Below are positions 1 to 5,438 of a stretch of 7,978 bases of DNA, piece after piece. The DNA comes from Candidatus Omnitrophota bacterium. GTDB lineage: Bacteria; Omnitrophota; Gorgyraeia; Duberdicusellales; 4484-171. The translations under genes and the position numbers were made by a program. How positions within the stretch are numbered: position 1 is the first letter of the stretch; the number at the start of each line of letters is the position of its first letter. The DNA is taken from assembly GCA_028717025.1 (NCBI GenBank), contig JAQUOR010000074.1:1-7978 (forward strand), written 5' to 3'. Below the pieces are notes generated by a model. That model was given only the letters and a program-made list of their open reading frames with translations. It had not been told where the DNA came from and did not search any database.

Positions 1-204
1 TTCCAGGTATTTTTTTTTACTGAAAAAAGCTTTCGCTCTGTATGACATTTCTCTGCCGTCAAAAGAAGGCAGGTCTCTAATAAAAAGATTATGTTTTTTA
101 AGAAAGTTCTTGATCGAAGATTTCAGGTATGTGACAAAAGGATATTTCTGATACATGTTCTTATTAAGAGTGTCGCCGATAAATACCTCCGTTACCGATT
201 TCAA
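1..204 (-). CDS. N-terminal part of an unrecognised protein, cut by the window edge
   Basis: An open frame of 68 codons runs from a TTG at 204 to the left edge without a stop. An in-frame TAA lies four codons upstream of the TTG, so the protein must begin here or later. The TTG is preceded by AGAGGT at a spacing of seven bases, a good ribosome binding site, and no ATG in this frame has a better one (the next ATG is about 17 codons in). The peptide begins (M)KSVTEVFIGDTLNKNMY and is rich in Lys, Phe and Tyr, with no signal peptide and no membrane segment in the visible part. I recognise no family. It lies downstream of tRNA-Ser on the same strand. Coding status rests on the open frame and the ribosome binding site only. 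Confidence 0.5.
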   Translation of the reverse strand, partial: MKSVTEVFIGDTLNKNMYQKYPFVTYLKSSIKNFLKKHNLFIRDLPSFDGREMSYRAKAFFSKKKYLE

Positions 205-243
205 TAACTTTACCTCTTATGCCAGACGCAACTCTCGTTTTCT

Positions 244-265
244 AATGGCGGAGAAGGCATGATTT
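244..265 (-). repeat. Imperfect copy of the 3' end of tRNA-Ser
   Basis: On the plus strand 244-265 matches 366-387, the T-arm/acceptor/CCA end of the tRNA-Ser gene, at 18 of 22 positions; the match includes the continuous run AATGGCGGAGA and the block GATTT. The two copies are 122 bp apart and in the same orientation, the copy lying downstream of the tRNA in its direction of transcription. The rest of a tRNA cannot be folded around the copy, so this is a remnant or partial duplication, not a second functional gene. A partial duplication of a tRNA 3' end is what integration at a tRNA gene leaves behind, but no integrase is present here and the enclosed segment is very short. Confidence 0.5.
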
Positions 266-327
266 AATGATCTGCCTAAGACGGAGAATTAGTCCTGTAC
301 CGCGCGAGCAACGCGAACTCAGGCACA

Positions 328-342
328 AGGGAGCTCCTCCCT
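328..342. other. Short perfect hairpin, possibly related to the 571-857 repeat hairpins
   Basis: AGGGAG (328-333) and CTCCCT (337-342) pair perfectly around a three-base loop CTC. The layout (AGGG-containing left arm, three-base pyrimidine loop, CCCT-ending right arm) is the same as in the repeats at 571-857, although the flanking sequence matches them poorly. It lies just downstream of tRNA-Ser on the minus strand. No T-run follows on either strand, so it is not a standard intrinsic terminator. Confidence 0.4.
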
Positions 343-367
343 CCGACAGAAACACTAATTTAAAAAA

Positions 368-458
368 TGGCGGAGAGGGTGAGATTTGAACTCACGGAGG
401 CCACAAGGACCTCTCCGGTTTTCAAGACCGGCCCATTCAACCGCTCTGGCACCTCTCC
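368..458 (-). tRNA. tRNA-Ser (anticodon UGA)
   Basis: The minus strand gives a complete class II tRNA. The acceptor arm GGAGAGG pairs with CCTCTCC, followed by discriminator G and an encoded CCA. The anticodon stem is CCGGT/ACCGG around loop CTTGAAA, with the anticodon TGA at plus positions 422-424. A long variable arm typical of serine tRNAs (AGAGG-TCC-TTGT-GG-CCTC region) follows, then the T-arm GTGAG TTCAAAT CTCAC. It reads UCA and, through wobble, other UCN serine codons. The gene sits 512 bp downstream of tadA on the same strand, and a promoter of its own is proposed at 502-529. Six T residues (plus-strand A 362-367) follow directly after the CCA and may help termination or processing. 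Confidence 0.97.
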
Positions 459-466
459 TAGCGCTA

Positions 467-482
467 CAGTGCTATCGCACTG
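467..482. other. Perfect 6-bp hairpin upstream of tRNA-Ser
   Basis: CAGTGC (467-472) pairs with GCACTG (477-482) around the loop TATC. It ends nine bases from the 5' end of tRNA-Ser and would lie in the leader of the tRNA precursor made from the promoter at 502-529. No T-run follows on either strand, so it is unlikely to be a terminator. A role in 5' processing of the precursor is possible but not shown. Confidence 0.4.
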
Positions 483-501
483 CGTTTCAAAGATGACGGG
501 T

Positions 502-529
502 ATTATCCTCTATTTATGGTAATCAGCAA
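502..529 (-). promoter_or_regulatory. Likely sigma70-type promoter of tRNA-Ser
   Basis: On the minus strand TTGCTG (524-529) is followed after 16 bases by GATAAT (502-507). The -10 box matches the consensus at five of six positions and the -35 box at three of six. Transcription would start near 495, leaving a leader of about 37 bases before the mature tRNA 5' end. It would make the tRNA independent of the genes upstream. Confidence 0.45.
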
Positions 530-570
530 AACGTACCTTCTTGTTTGAATAGGTGATCAGGTCCGTAGCG

Positions 571-651
571 CTTCAAGGGGATTCTATCCCCTTTGATATT
601 ACGCTCGTAAGCTACCGCAAAGATGCCTAACTCGCTTCATTGTTACCCCTG
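571..651. repeat. Intergenic repeat copy 1, with perfect hairpin
   Basis: This copy starts with an 8-bp perfect hairpin, AAGGGGAT (575-582), loop TCT, ATCCCCTT (586-593), and continues through TTGATATTACGCTCG to TTGTTACCCCTG. Its last 71 bases (581-651) are identical to 787-857. It is non-coding on present evidence: a 13-codon minus-strand frame inside it is too short and is not kept in copy 2. Confidence 0.85.
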
Positions 652-685
652 AAGCAAACTCAAAGAAGAAGCAAATCTTTCTGGC

Positions 686-766
686 CCTTCATAGGGACTC
701 TGTCCCTTTTGACACTCGGCTCGCAACACTCCCACAGGAGTAGAACACACCTCGCTGTCACCCATG
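686..766. repeat. Intergenic repeat copy 2, diverged but with the hairpin conserved by covariation
   Basis: This copy shares the layout of copies 1 and 3: CCTTCAT, a hairpin, TTTTGACACT, GGCTCG, then CTCGCT and ACCCATG at the end. The hairpin is AGGGAC (693-698), loop TCT, GTCCCT (702-707). Compared with copy 1 the A-T pair next to the loop has become C-G, with both arms changed together. The inner part (about 720-750) differs strongly from copies 1 and 3. Confidence 0.65.
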
Positions 767-786
767 TAGTATAACCACAGAAGAGA

Positions 787-857
787 ATTCTATCCCCTTT
801 GATATTACGCTCGTAAGCTACCGCAAAGATGCCTAACTCGCTTCATTGTTACCCCTG
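787..857. repeat. Intergenic repeat copy 3, identical to copy 1 over 71 bp
   Basis: Positions 787-857 match 581-651 base for base. The left hairpin arm, which lies just outside the identical block, is imperfect here (AAGAGAAT against ATCCCCTT pairs at six of eight positions). The following bases share only TCAAAGAAGA with those after copy 1. The exact identity of two neighbouring copies suggests recent duplication or gene conversion. Confidence 0.9.
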
Positions 858-970
858 CCGGAAAATCAAAGAAGATTCACTCACTCTTGCGGTTTTCGCT
901 CTATACGCAATATGATCAATGAACTAATCTGGCGACGTTGTTATCGATTATATCAAAAGAATCGGGTATC

Positions 971-1462
971 TTAAACTTTAATCTTCTTGCGTTTACCTGC
1001 AAAAAAATCTTTTAATAATCGACTACATTCCTCCTCTAAGACGCCTTTTTTTACTTTTATCCGGTGATTCAGCTTTAAAATGTTTATATCCAGCTTCGAA
1101 CCAAAAGCTCCGGTTTTCGGATCAGGCGCGCCGAATACAATCCGATTGACTCGGGATAGGACCAGCGCACCGGCACACATGCTGCAGGGTTCTATCGTAA
1201 CGTAAAGCGTGCAGTCGTTGAGCCATTTGCTCTTCAATAAGCCCGAAGCTTGGGTGAGCGCAATCATTTCGGCATGCGCCGTAGGATCGCATAAACGTTC
1301 TACCTGGTTATGGGCACGCGCGATAATTACATCGCGATGCACGATGACCGCTCCGACCGGTACCTCATCCTCTTTAAAAGCGTACGCTGCCTCGGCAAGC
1401 GCACCCTGCATATAAACTTCATCCTGAGTTAAACGCTTCGAATTCTTTACGTACTCAATCAT
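971..1462 (-). CDS. tadA: tRNA-specific adenosine deaminase TadA
   Basis: TadA converts adenosine 34 to inosine in the anticodon of tRNA-Arg(ACG), allowing one tRNA to read several CGN codons. The 163-residue protein has the usual length and the full zinc-dependent deaminase signature. It has EVPVGAV near residue 33, the HN at 51-52, the zinc ligand and proton-shuttle pair in TAHAE (His63, Glu65), and EPCSMCAG with zinc ligands Cys93 and Cys96. It also has the family-typical RVNRIVFGAPDPKTGA stretch and a basic C-terminus. The ATG at 1462 has no clear ribosome binding site. A second ATG at codon 18 is preceded by AGGA, but starting there would remove residues aligned with the N-terminal helix of other TadA proteins. 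It follows the GGDEF/HD-GYP gene by 50 bp and may be co-transcribed with it. Confidence 0.96.
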   Translation of the reverse strand: MIEYVKNSKRLTQDEVYMQGALAEAAYAFKEDEVPVGAVIVHRDVIIARAHNQVERLCDPTAHAEMIALTQASGLLKSKWLNDCTLYVTIEPCSMCAGALVLSRVNRIVFGAPDPKTGAFGSKLDINILKLNHRIKVKKGVLEEECSRLLKDFFAGKRKKIKV

Positions 1463-1512
1463 GTTCTATAGTTTAAGGAAGAGTTAAAAAAGGATAAGGC
1501 GCATTGAAGGGA

Positions 1513-3048
1513 TTAATGGATCTTTTTGATGACTTTTAAGAAAATTTTCACTATCGTAGGATCAAATTGTTTCCCTGATTCTTTTTTTATGATCTTCAGC
1601 GCTTCTTTCTTGGTGAATGCCTTACGATAGGGTCGGTCGGTAATGAGCGCCTGATATACGTCGGAAATGGCCACGATGCGCGCGCTCAGCGGGATCTCTT
1701 CCCCTTTTAGGCCGATAGGATAACCTTGACCATCGTAGCGTTCATGATGGTAAAGAATAGCCGGAATAGCTCCGCGAAGACCATGGATCTCGCGCAAAAT
1801 TTCCGTGGCAATCCACGGATGAGATTTGATGATTTCCCGCTCTCGTGGAGTAAGCGGCCCTTTCTTGGAAAGGATGCCCTCTTCGATGCCAACCTTGCCC
1901 AAATCATGTAAAACGGCGGCGCGCTTGACGTTTTCCGCCTCGGCATTAGGCAATTTCAATTCTGCGGCAATTTTTTCTGCCAAGAGCGATGTATCTTCGA
2001 CGTGCCGTCCGGTATACGAATCTTTAGCTTCGATGGCCCGGGCAAACCCAAAAATCATCTCCAGTAAATCACGACTGAGCAAGCTGTTGAGCCTGTCTAT
2101 TTTCGTCTTCAGCTCATCGACTGTGGGTTTCTTTTCTTTCTGCGTGGTCTCGATAACCGGCGATGCTTGGGAGCTCAATACGACTGCGTCGCCGCCTTTA
2201 CGTTTCGCTGCTATCAGGCAGCGCTGCAAAGCGTTCATGACGTCCTTAATATTGAATATCTTATCTTCCGGAAACGATACCATACAGATACTCACTTTAA
2301 GGCGCAAGCTTACGCCCCCATATTTAAAACGGTGGGTGGAGATCCTGTTTTTGATCCTCGTGGCCGCCTTGTAGGTATCGATATTCGTCTGGTATGGCAG
2401 GATAATAAGAAACTCGTCTTCTCTCCAGCGGGCAAGAATATCTTCCTGGCGCAGATTGCTGCGTAATATCTCGGCCATTTCCTTGATGGCCGCATCGGCA
2501 AACTGAAGACTGTACATTTCATTGATCTGGCGAAAATGGTCGATATCAACAACCATGAAGGAAAGATGGTGCATATGTCTGCGGGCACGGCTTAGTTCCT
2601 GCTGTGCGCGACGTAAAAAATAACGCCAGTTAAAGCATCCCGTCAAAGGATCGACTAAAACAAGCTTTTCAAGCCTGCGATGCCTGTTCGAGAGTTCCCT
2701 TTCAAGGTTCCCGATGCGTACTTTAGAATCTAAAATTTGTTCGGCACGCTGCAGCTTAAAAAGAACGGCTTCTTTCCTGTCCTGATCGGTAAAATAATCA
2801 AAGAATTTCCGCGACTTCACGATAGCAATATTCTTTTTGTCTTCGCGGCAAAAATGGATAAGGCAGGTTTTACCGGGAAAATGAGAAGCATTGATATTTT
2901 TATGCGCTTTCAGGAAACTCTCGCTCAATACAACAAGCGAAAATCCTTCAAACTGGGGGCCTGCGGCTTTTGAGGTTATCACGCAAGAAAAAGGGAATGA
3001 ATCTTTTTTTACGGTTCGCTTGGCGGTGCAGTAAAGAATTTGTCTCAT
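1513..3048 (-). CDS. GGDEF + HD-GYP cyclic-di-GMP protein, cyclase signature degenerate
   Basis: The 511-residue cytoplasmic protein has no membrane segment. Residues 1-95 match nothing I recognise; about 96-130 look like a coiled coil. Residues 130-290 form a GGDEF domain: it begins DPLTGCFN (133-140) and keeps the metal-site region VVDIDHF (166-172), but the catalytic GGDEF is REDEF (209-213), preceded by ARW. Synthesis of c-di-GMP is therefore doubtful. Residues 325-505 form an HD-GYP phosphodiesterase domain that looks complete: His349 (GRH), HDLGK (381-385), His410, HHE (434-436), DGQGYP (439-444) and Asp463. The family hydrolyses c-di-GMP to pGpG or GMP. The inactive-looking cyclase half may act as a sensor for nucleotide. 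The ATG at 3048 has no ribosome binding site; a promoter at 3058-3086 would start the transcript almost at the ATG. Confidence 0.93.
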   Translation of the reverse strand: MRQILYCTAKRTVKKDSFPFSCVITSKAAGPQFEGFSLVVLSESFLKAHKNINASHFPGKTCLIHFCREDKKNIAIVKSRKFFDYFTDQDRKEAVLFKLQRAEQILDSKVRIGNLERELSNRHRRLEKLVLVDPLTGCFNWRYFLRRAQQELSRARRHMHHLSFMVVDIDHFRQINEMYSLQFADAAIKEMAEILRSNLRQEDILARWREDEFLIILPYQTNIDTYKAATRIKNRISTHRFKYGGVSLRLKVSICMVSFPEDKIFNIKDVMNALQRCLIAAKRKGGDAVVLSSQASPVIETTQKEKKPTVDELKTKIDRLNSLLSRDLLEMIFGFARAIEAKDSYTGRHVEDTSLLAEKIAAELKLPNAEAENVKRAAVLHDLGKVGIEEGILSKKGPLTPREREIIKSHPWIATEILREIHGLRGAIPAILYHHERYDGQGYPIGLKGEEIPLSARIVAISDVYQALITDRPYRKAFTKKEALKIIKKESGKQFDPTIVKIFLKVIKKIH

Positions 3049-3057
3049 AAGAAAAAA

Positions 3058-3086
3058 ATATTATCACAATTAGCGTGTCTTTACAA
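3058..3086 (-). promoter_or_regulatory. Possible promoter of the GGDEF/HD-GYP gene (near-leaderless)
   Basis: TTGTAA (3081-3086) and TAATAT (3058-3063) are 17 bases apart on the minus strand; each matches the sigma70 consensus at four of six positions. Only nine bases separate the -10 box from the ATG at 3048, so the transcript would start within a few bases of the start codon. This fits the lack of a ribosome binding site. The 104-bp gap upstream shows no terminator, so read-through from the kinase operon is also possible. Confidence 0.3.
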
Positions 3087-3152
3087 GATAAAAAGAAAGC
3101 TCTCTATTGCATAATTACGGGATCATTACATGCCCGCGACTTTGGAATAGTT

Positions 3153-4220
3153 CTATCTCTTAAAGCCCTCTACCTCTTTAAAGATTATTCTTTCAGCGCT
3201 GCAGCGATTAATCCAGACCTGGGGCCCTGCGTTGCCGGCGTCAATACGCACAATTTCACTTTTTTTCTCCCAGGGCATTGCGATCAGGCTGATGCCGAGA
3301 AAAGAAATTTTCTTTAGAAGGGTATAGATTACCTGAGTAAGGATATCGCCATAGCAACCGCAGAAAACGATCGCATCAATCCCCCCCATGGCAGCGATAC
3401 CTTCACCGATATATTTAAGTATTTGATTTTGATATACTTCAAACGCCACGTCAACCCGCGTATCGTTTCCATAGAGTTTTGCGAATTCCTGAAAACTTAG
3501 ATTATAGCCGGTGATACCGAAGAATCCGCCCCTTTTTTTAAGGATTTCATCGATTTGAAAAAGAGAATATTTATACCGGTTCATCAGATAGAATACTATC
3601 CCCGGATCAAGATCGCCGCAGGTCGTAAGCCCCATAACCCCCTCCAGGGGGGTGTACCCTAAGCTAATCGTGCGTGGTTTTTCTTTGTATACGGAACATA
3701 CGGTTGTCTGCTTGTCCAAAACAATAGAAATGATTTTCTTATTTGACGGAAAAAGCCTGCTGTTTGCTTCGTGAAATATCCCGTGAAAGCCGAACTTTTT
3801 TATACGATTGTCTTGATAGTACCCGGACGGTATTGCGTAATAGCGTTCTTCTTCGGGAAGACGCGTGAAAAACGAAGTTTCAAAGAAAACCGTTAAGGGT
3901 ACATTTTTAAACGTTGCATAAAATACCTGCAGAATCTCTTTCACGCGGGGTATGTAGAAGGGAAAAAGACCGGTAAGTTTATCAAACGTTGCAAAAAACT
4001 GCGCATTGACGCGCGCGGGTCCATTAAAATAATCGCCGCCGAATAAAACTTTGAACGCAATCGTTTCTATCCGTCTACCTTTTGTGAAACGGCGGATTTC
4101 ACGTCGTAAAGTATCGGGACGTACGCTCCCAAACGGCACATTAAGAAAAGAAACCGCATCTTCCGCGCCGAAAGCAGAAATCCTTAGTTCCCGTAATTTT
4201 GGCTCAACAACCAGAATCAT
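3153..4220 (-). CDS. Acetate-kinase-like protein, predicted pseudokinase
   Basis: The 355-residue protein aligns end to end with acetate kinase (ASKHA fold), most clearly at GFHGIFH (144-150), GYTPLEGVMGLTTCGDLDPG (188-207) and the GGD after VLF (61-63). Nearly every catalytic or binding residue of the family is replaced. The VLNCGSSSLK start is VVEPKLRELR (Glu6 at the substrate Asn). The HRVVHGG arginine is Lys57, the APLHNP histidine is Tyr89, and the FDTAFH aspartate is Glu114. The CHLGNG loop is IVLDKQ, the TRSGD arginine is Thr200 and the GGIGEN loop is CGCYGD. The final TNEE is also missing. I chose the ATG at 4220 (GGAG seven bases upstream) over one ten codons earlier. It overlaps the preceding kinase by 17 bp, which suggests coupled translation and perhaps a heteromeric partner role. 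Catalysis as an acetate kinase is unlikely. Confidence 0.85.
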   Translation of the reverse strand: MILVVEPKLRELRISAFGAEDAVSFLNVPFGSVRPDTLRREIRRFTKGRRIETIAFKVLFGGDYFNGPARVNAQFFATFDKLTGLFPFYIPRVKEILQVFYATFKNVPLTVFFETSFFTRLPEEERYYAIPSGYYQDNRIKKFGFHGIFHEANSRLFPSNKKIISIVLDKQTTVCSVYKEKPRTISLGYTPLEGVMGLTTCGDLDPGIVFYLMNRYKYSLFQIDEILKKRGGFFGITGYNLSFQEFAKLYGNDTRVDVAFEVYQNQILKYIGEGIAAMGGIDAIVFCGCYGDILTQVIYTLLKKISFLGISLIAMPWEKKSEIVRIDAGNAGPQVWINRCSAERIIFKEVEGFKR

Positions 4221-5438
4221 GGCAATACTCCGTATATGCCTGCCGCGCAATCATGACTTCTTCGTTGGTAGGCACGATTAAGACCTTTGTTTGCGCGCCT
4301 GCTCCTGTAATATCGCATATGCCGCTTTTATATGCGTTACTTTTTACGACATCCATCTGGATACCCAGACATTGAAGGTTTGCGCAAATCTTTTCGCGCA
4401 CCAACGGCATCCCCACTCCCAGTGAATCGGTAAAAATTAAAATATCGGCTTTCTTTAAAATGAGCGCATAAAAACTTACGTACTTTCGGGCTCTCTTTAT
4501 GTACATATCGAACGCCAGCTTTGCCTGTCTGTTCTTGCTGATGATTTTTGCCACATCCCTTAAATCGGATGAAGCATTAAAAATACCCAATATGCCGCTT
4601 TTCTTATTCAGGATATCCTCTGCCTGGGCAGCACTAAAACCTTCCTTGAACATGATATAAAAAAGCAAGCCTAGATCCACGTCTCCACAGCGGGTATTCA
4701 TGATAAGACCCTCCAGCGGAGTAAACCCCATCGAACTGTTTTTTGATTTTCCGGCCTCGATAGCGCAGACGCTTGAACCGCCGGTGCCCAGATGACAACT
4801 GATAATGCGTTGCTGCTTAGGGTCTCTCTTAAGATACCTGCAGGCTTGCCCCATAACGTACTGATGCGATATGCCGTGAAAACCAATTTTACGCAGACCG
4901 TATCGCGCAGCTAAACGCGCGGGGATCGCATACGTATAAAACTCCTTGGGAATACTGCTATGGAATGCGGTATCAAATACCGCAAATTGAGGAATGCTTG
5001 AGAAATCCTCATGACACAATTCGATAAGCTTATAGGAAATAGGGTTATGTATCGGGGCCAAGGCAAGCGTTTCTTCTAATTTTTTAAGGGTGCATTTGGT
5101 TATCCTTATCGTCCTCGTGAAAAGATTTCAGGATGCACGTAACGGTGCGCAAAGACGTCGAAGAAAATGCTTTTATCGTGACGACGATCTTCACGCAGAA
5201 GCTCAATCACCTTTTTAAATGCGGCAGCGTGATCGGGCAGATGCACGGCAATACTCCTCTCTGTGCTGCGCGCAACATGAGCGATCAGGGAACTGTCTTG
5301 GGTCTTAATGCCCAGTCTCTGCGCTTCTCCGGCCGCAAGCTCCTGCTCCTGCGGCATCTTTATGAGTTTGTACTTCAACGAAGAACTACCGCAGTTAAAC
5401 ACCAAAATGTTTACGCTGCTGTTTTCAGATCTCATCAT
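4204..5438 (-). pseudogene. ackA: Acetate kinase interrupted by a single frameshift
   Basis: The frame from 5438 gives the N-terminus of acetate kinase (ILVFNCGSSSLKYKL, then AHRYVH) and stops at 5106. The rest continues in another frame to the stop at 4204: APIHNP, FDTAFH, GFHGISH, TPLEG, NTRCGD and the C-terminal VPTNEEVMIAR. Adding one base in the T-run (plus-strand A 5120-5123) joins the two into about 411 residues, the normal family length. It also gives the expected 25 residues between VH and APIHNP. The enzyme interconverts acetate + ATP and acetyl phosphate + ADP. The substrate-site Asn, Arg, His and Asp are kept. Oddities are VHPE for VHGG, HLGTGG for HLGNG and TDSLGVG for TGGIGEN. 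It overlaps the M20 gene by 11-14 bp; the second ATG (5435) is better placed after GGAG. The shift may be a real mutation or an assembly error. Confidence 0.85.

Larger units (their letters stand above)
459..970. other. Intergenic region of 512 bases with structured repeats and no convincing gene
   Basis: Between the tadA stop and tRNA-Ser I find no open frame of credible length on either strand. The region contains three copies of a repeat of about 80 bp (571-651, 686-766, 787-857), a hairpin at 467-482 and the tRNA promoter at 502-529. In some bacteria the SRP RNA lies next to tadA and tRNA-Ser; I looked for its conserved core on both strands and did not find it. On the minus strand a TATAAT lies just after the tadA stop (within TTGATATAATCG, near 943-954) but has only a weak -35, so a non-coding transcript across the repeats is possible but unproven. 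Confidence 0.6.

Noticed and set aside
606..647. Identical 13-codon frames (MKRVRHLCGSLRA) in repeat copies 1 and 3, each with a GGGG-like ribosome binding site
   Set aside because: The identity follows from the DNA repeat itself, and the frame is not kept in the diverged copy 2, where instead the hairpin is conserved; a non-coding repeat explains it better.
581..857. CRISPR array
   Set aside because: The repeats are about 80 bp, unevenly spaced, only three in number and one is diverged; no cas gene is present.
459..970. SRP RNA (ffs) or another known RNA next to tadA
   Set aside because: The conserved SRP core (GGAAGCAGCC or its complement) is absent from both strands, and I recognise no other RNA family.
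1826..2374. Plus-strand open frame of 182 codons
   Set aside because: It lies wholly antisense to the GGDEF/HD-GYP gene, has no recognisable family and no ribosome binding site worth noting; it is a shadow of the real gene.
3049..3152. Intrinsic terminator after the pseudokinase gene
   Set aside because: The only pairings are a 4-bp stem with a long loop and a short palindrome with no loop; neither is followed by a proper stem plus T-run.
5106..5130. Programmed -1 ribosomal frameshift in the acetate kinase
   Set aside because: The sequence at the switch (ATC TTT TCA CGA) is not a standard X XXY YYZ slippery heptamer and I see no strong downstream structure; a lost base in the homopolymer is simpler.
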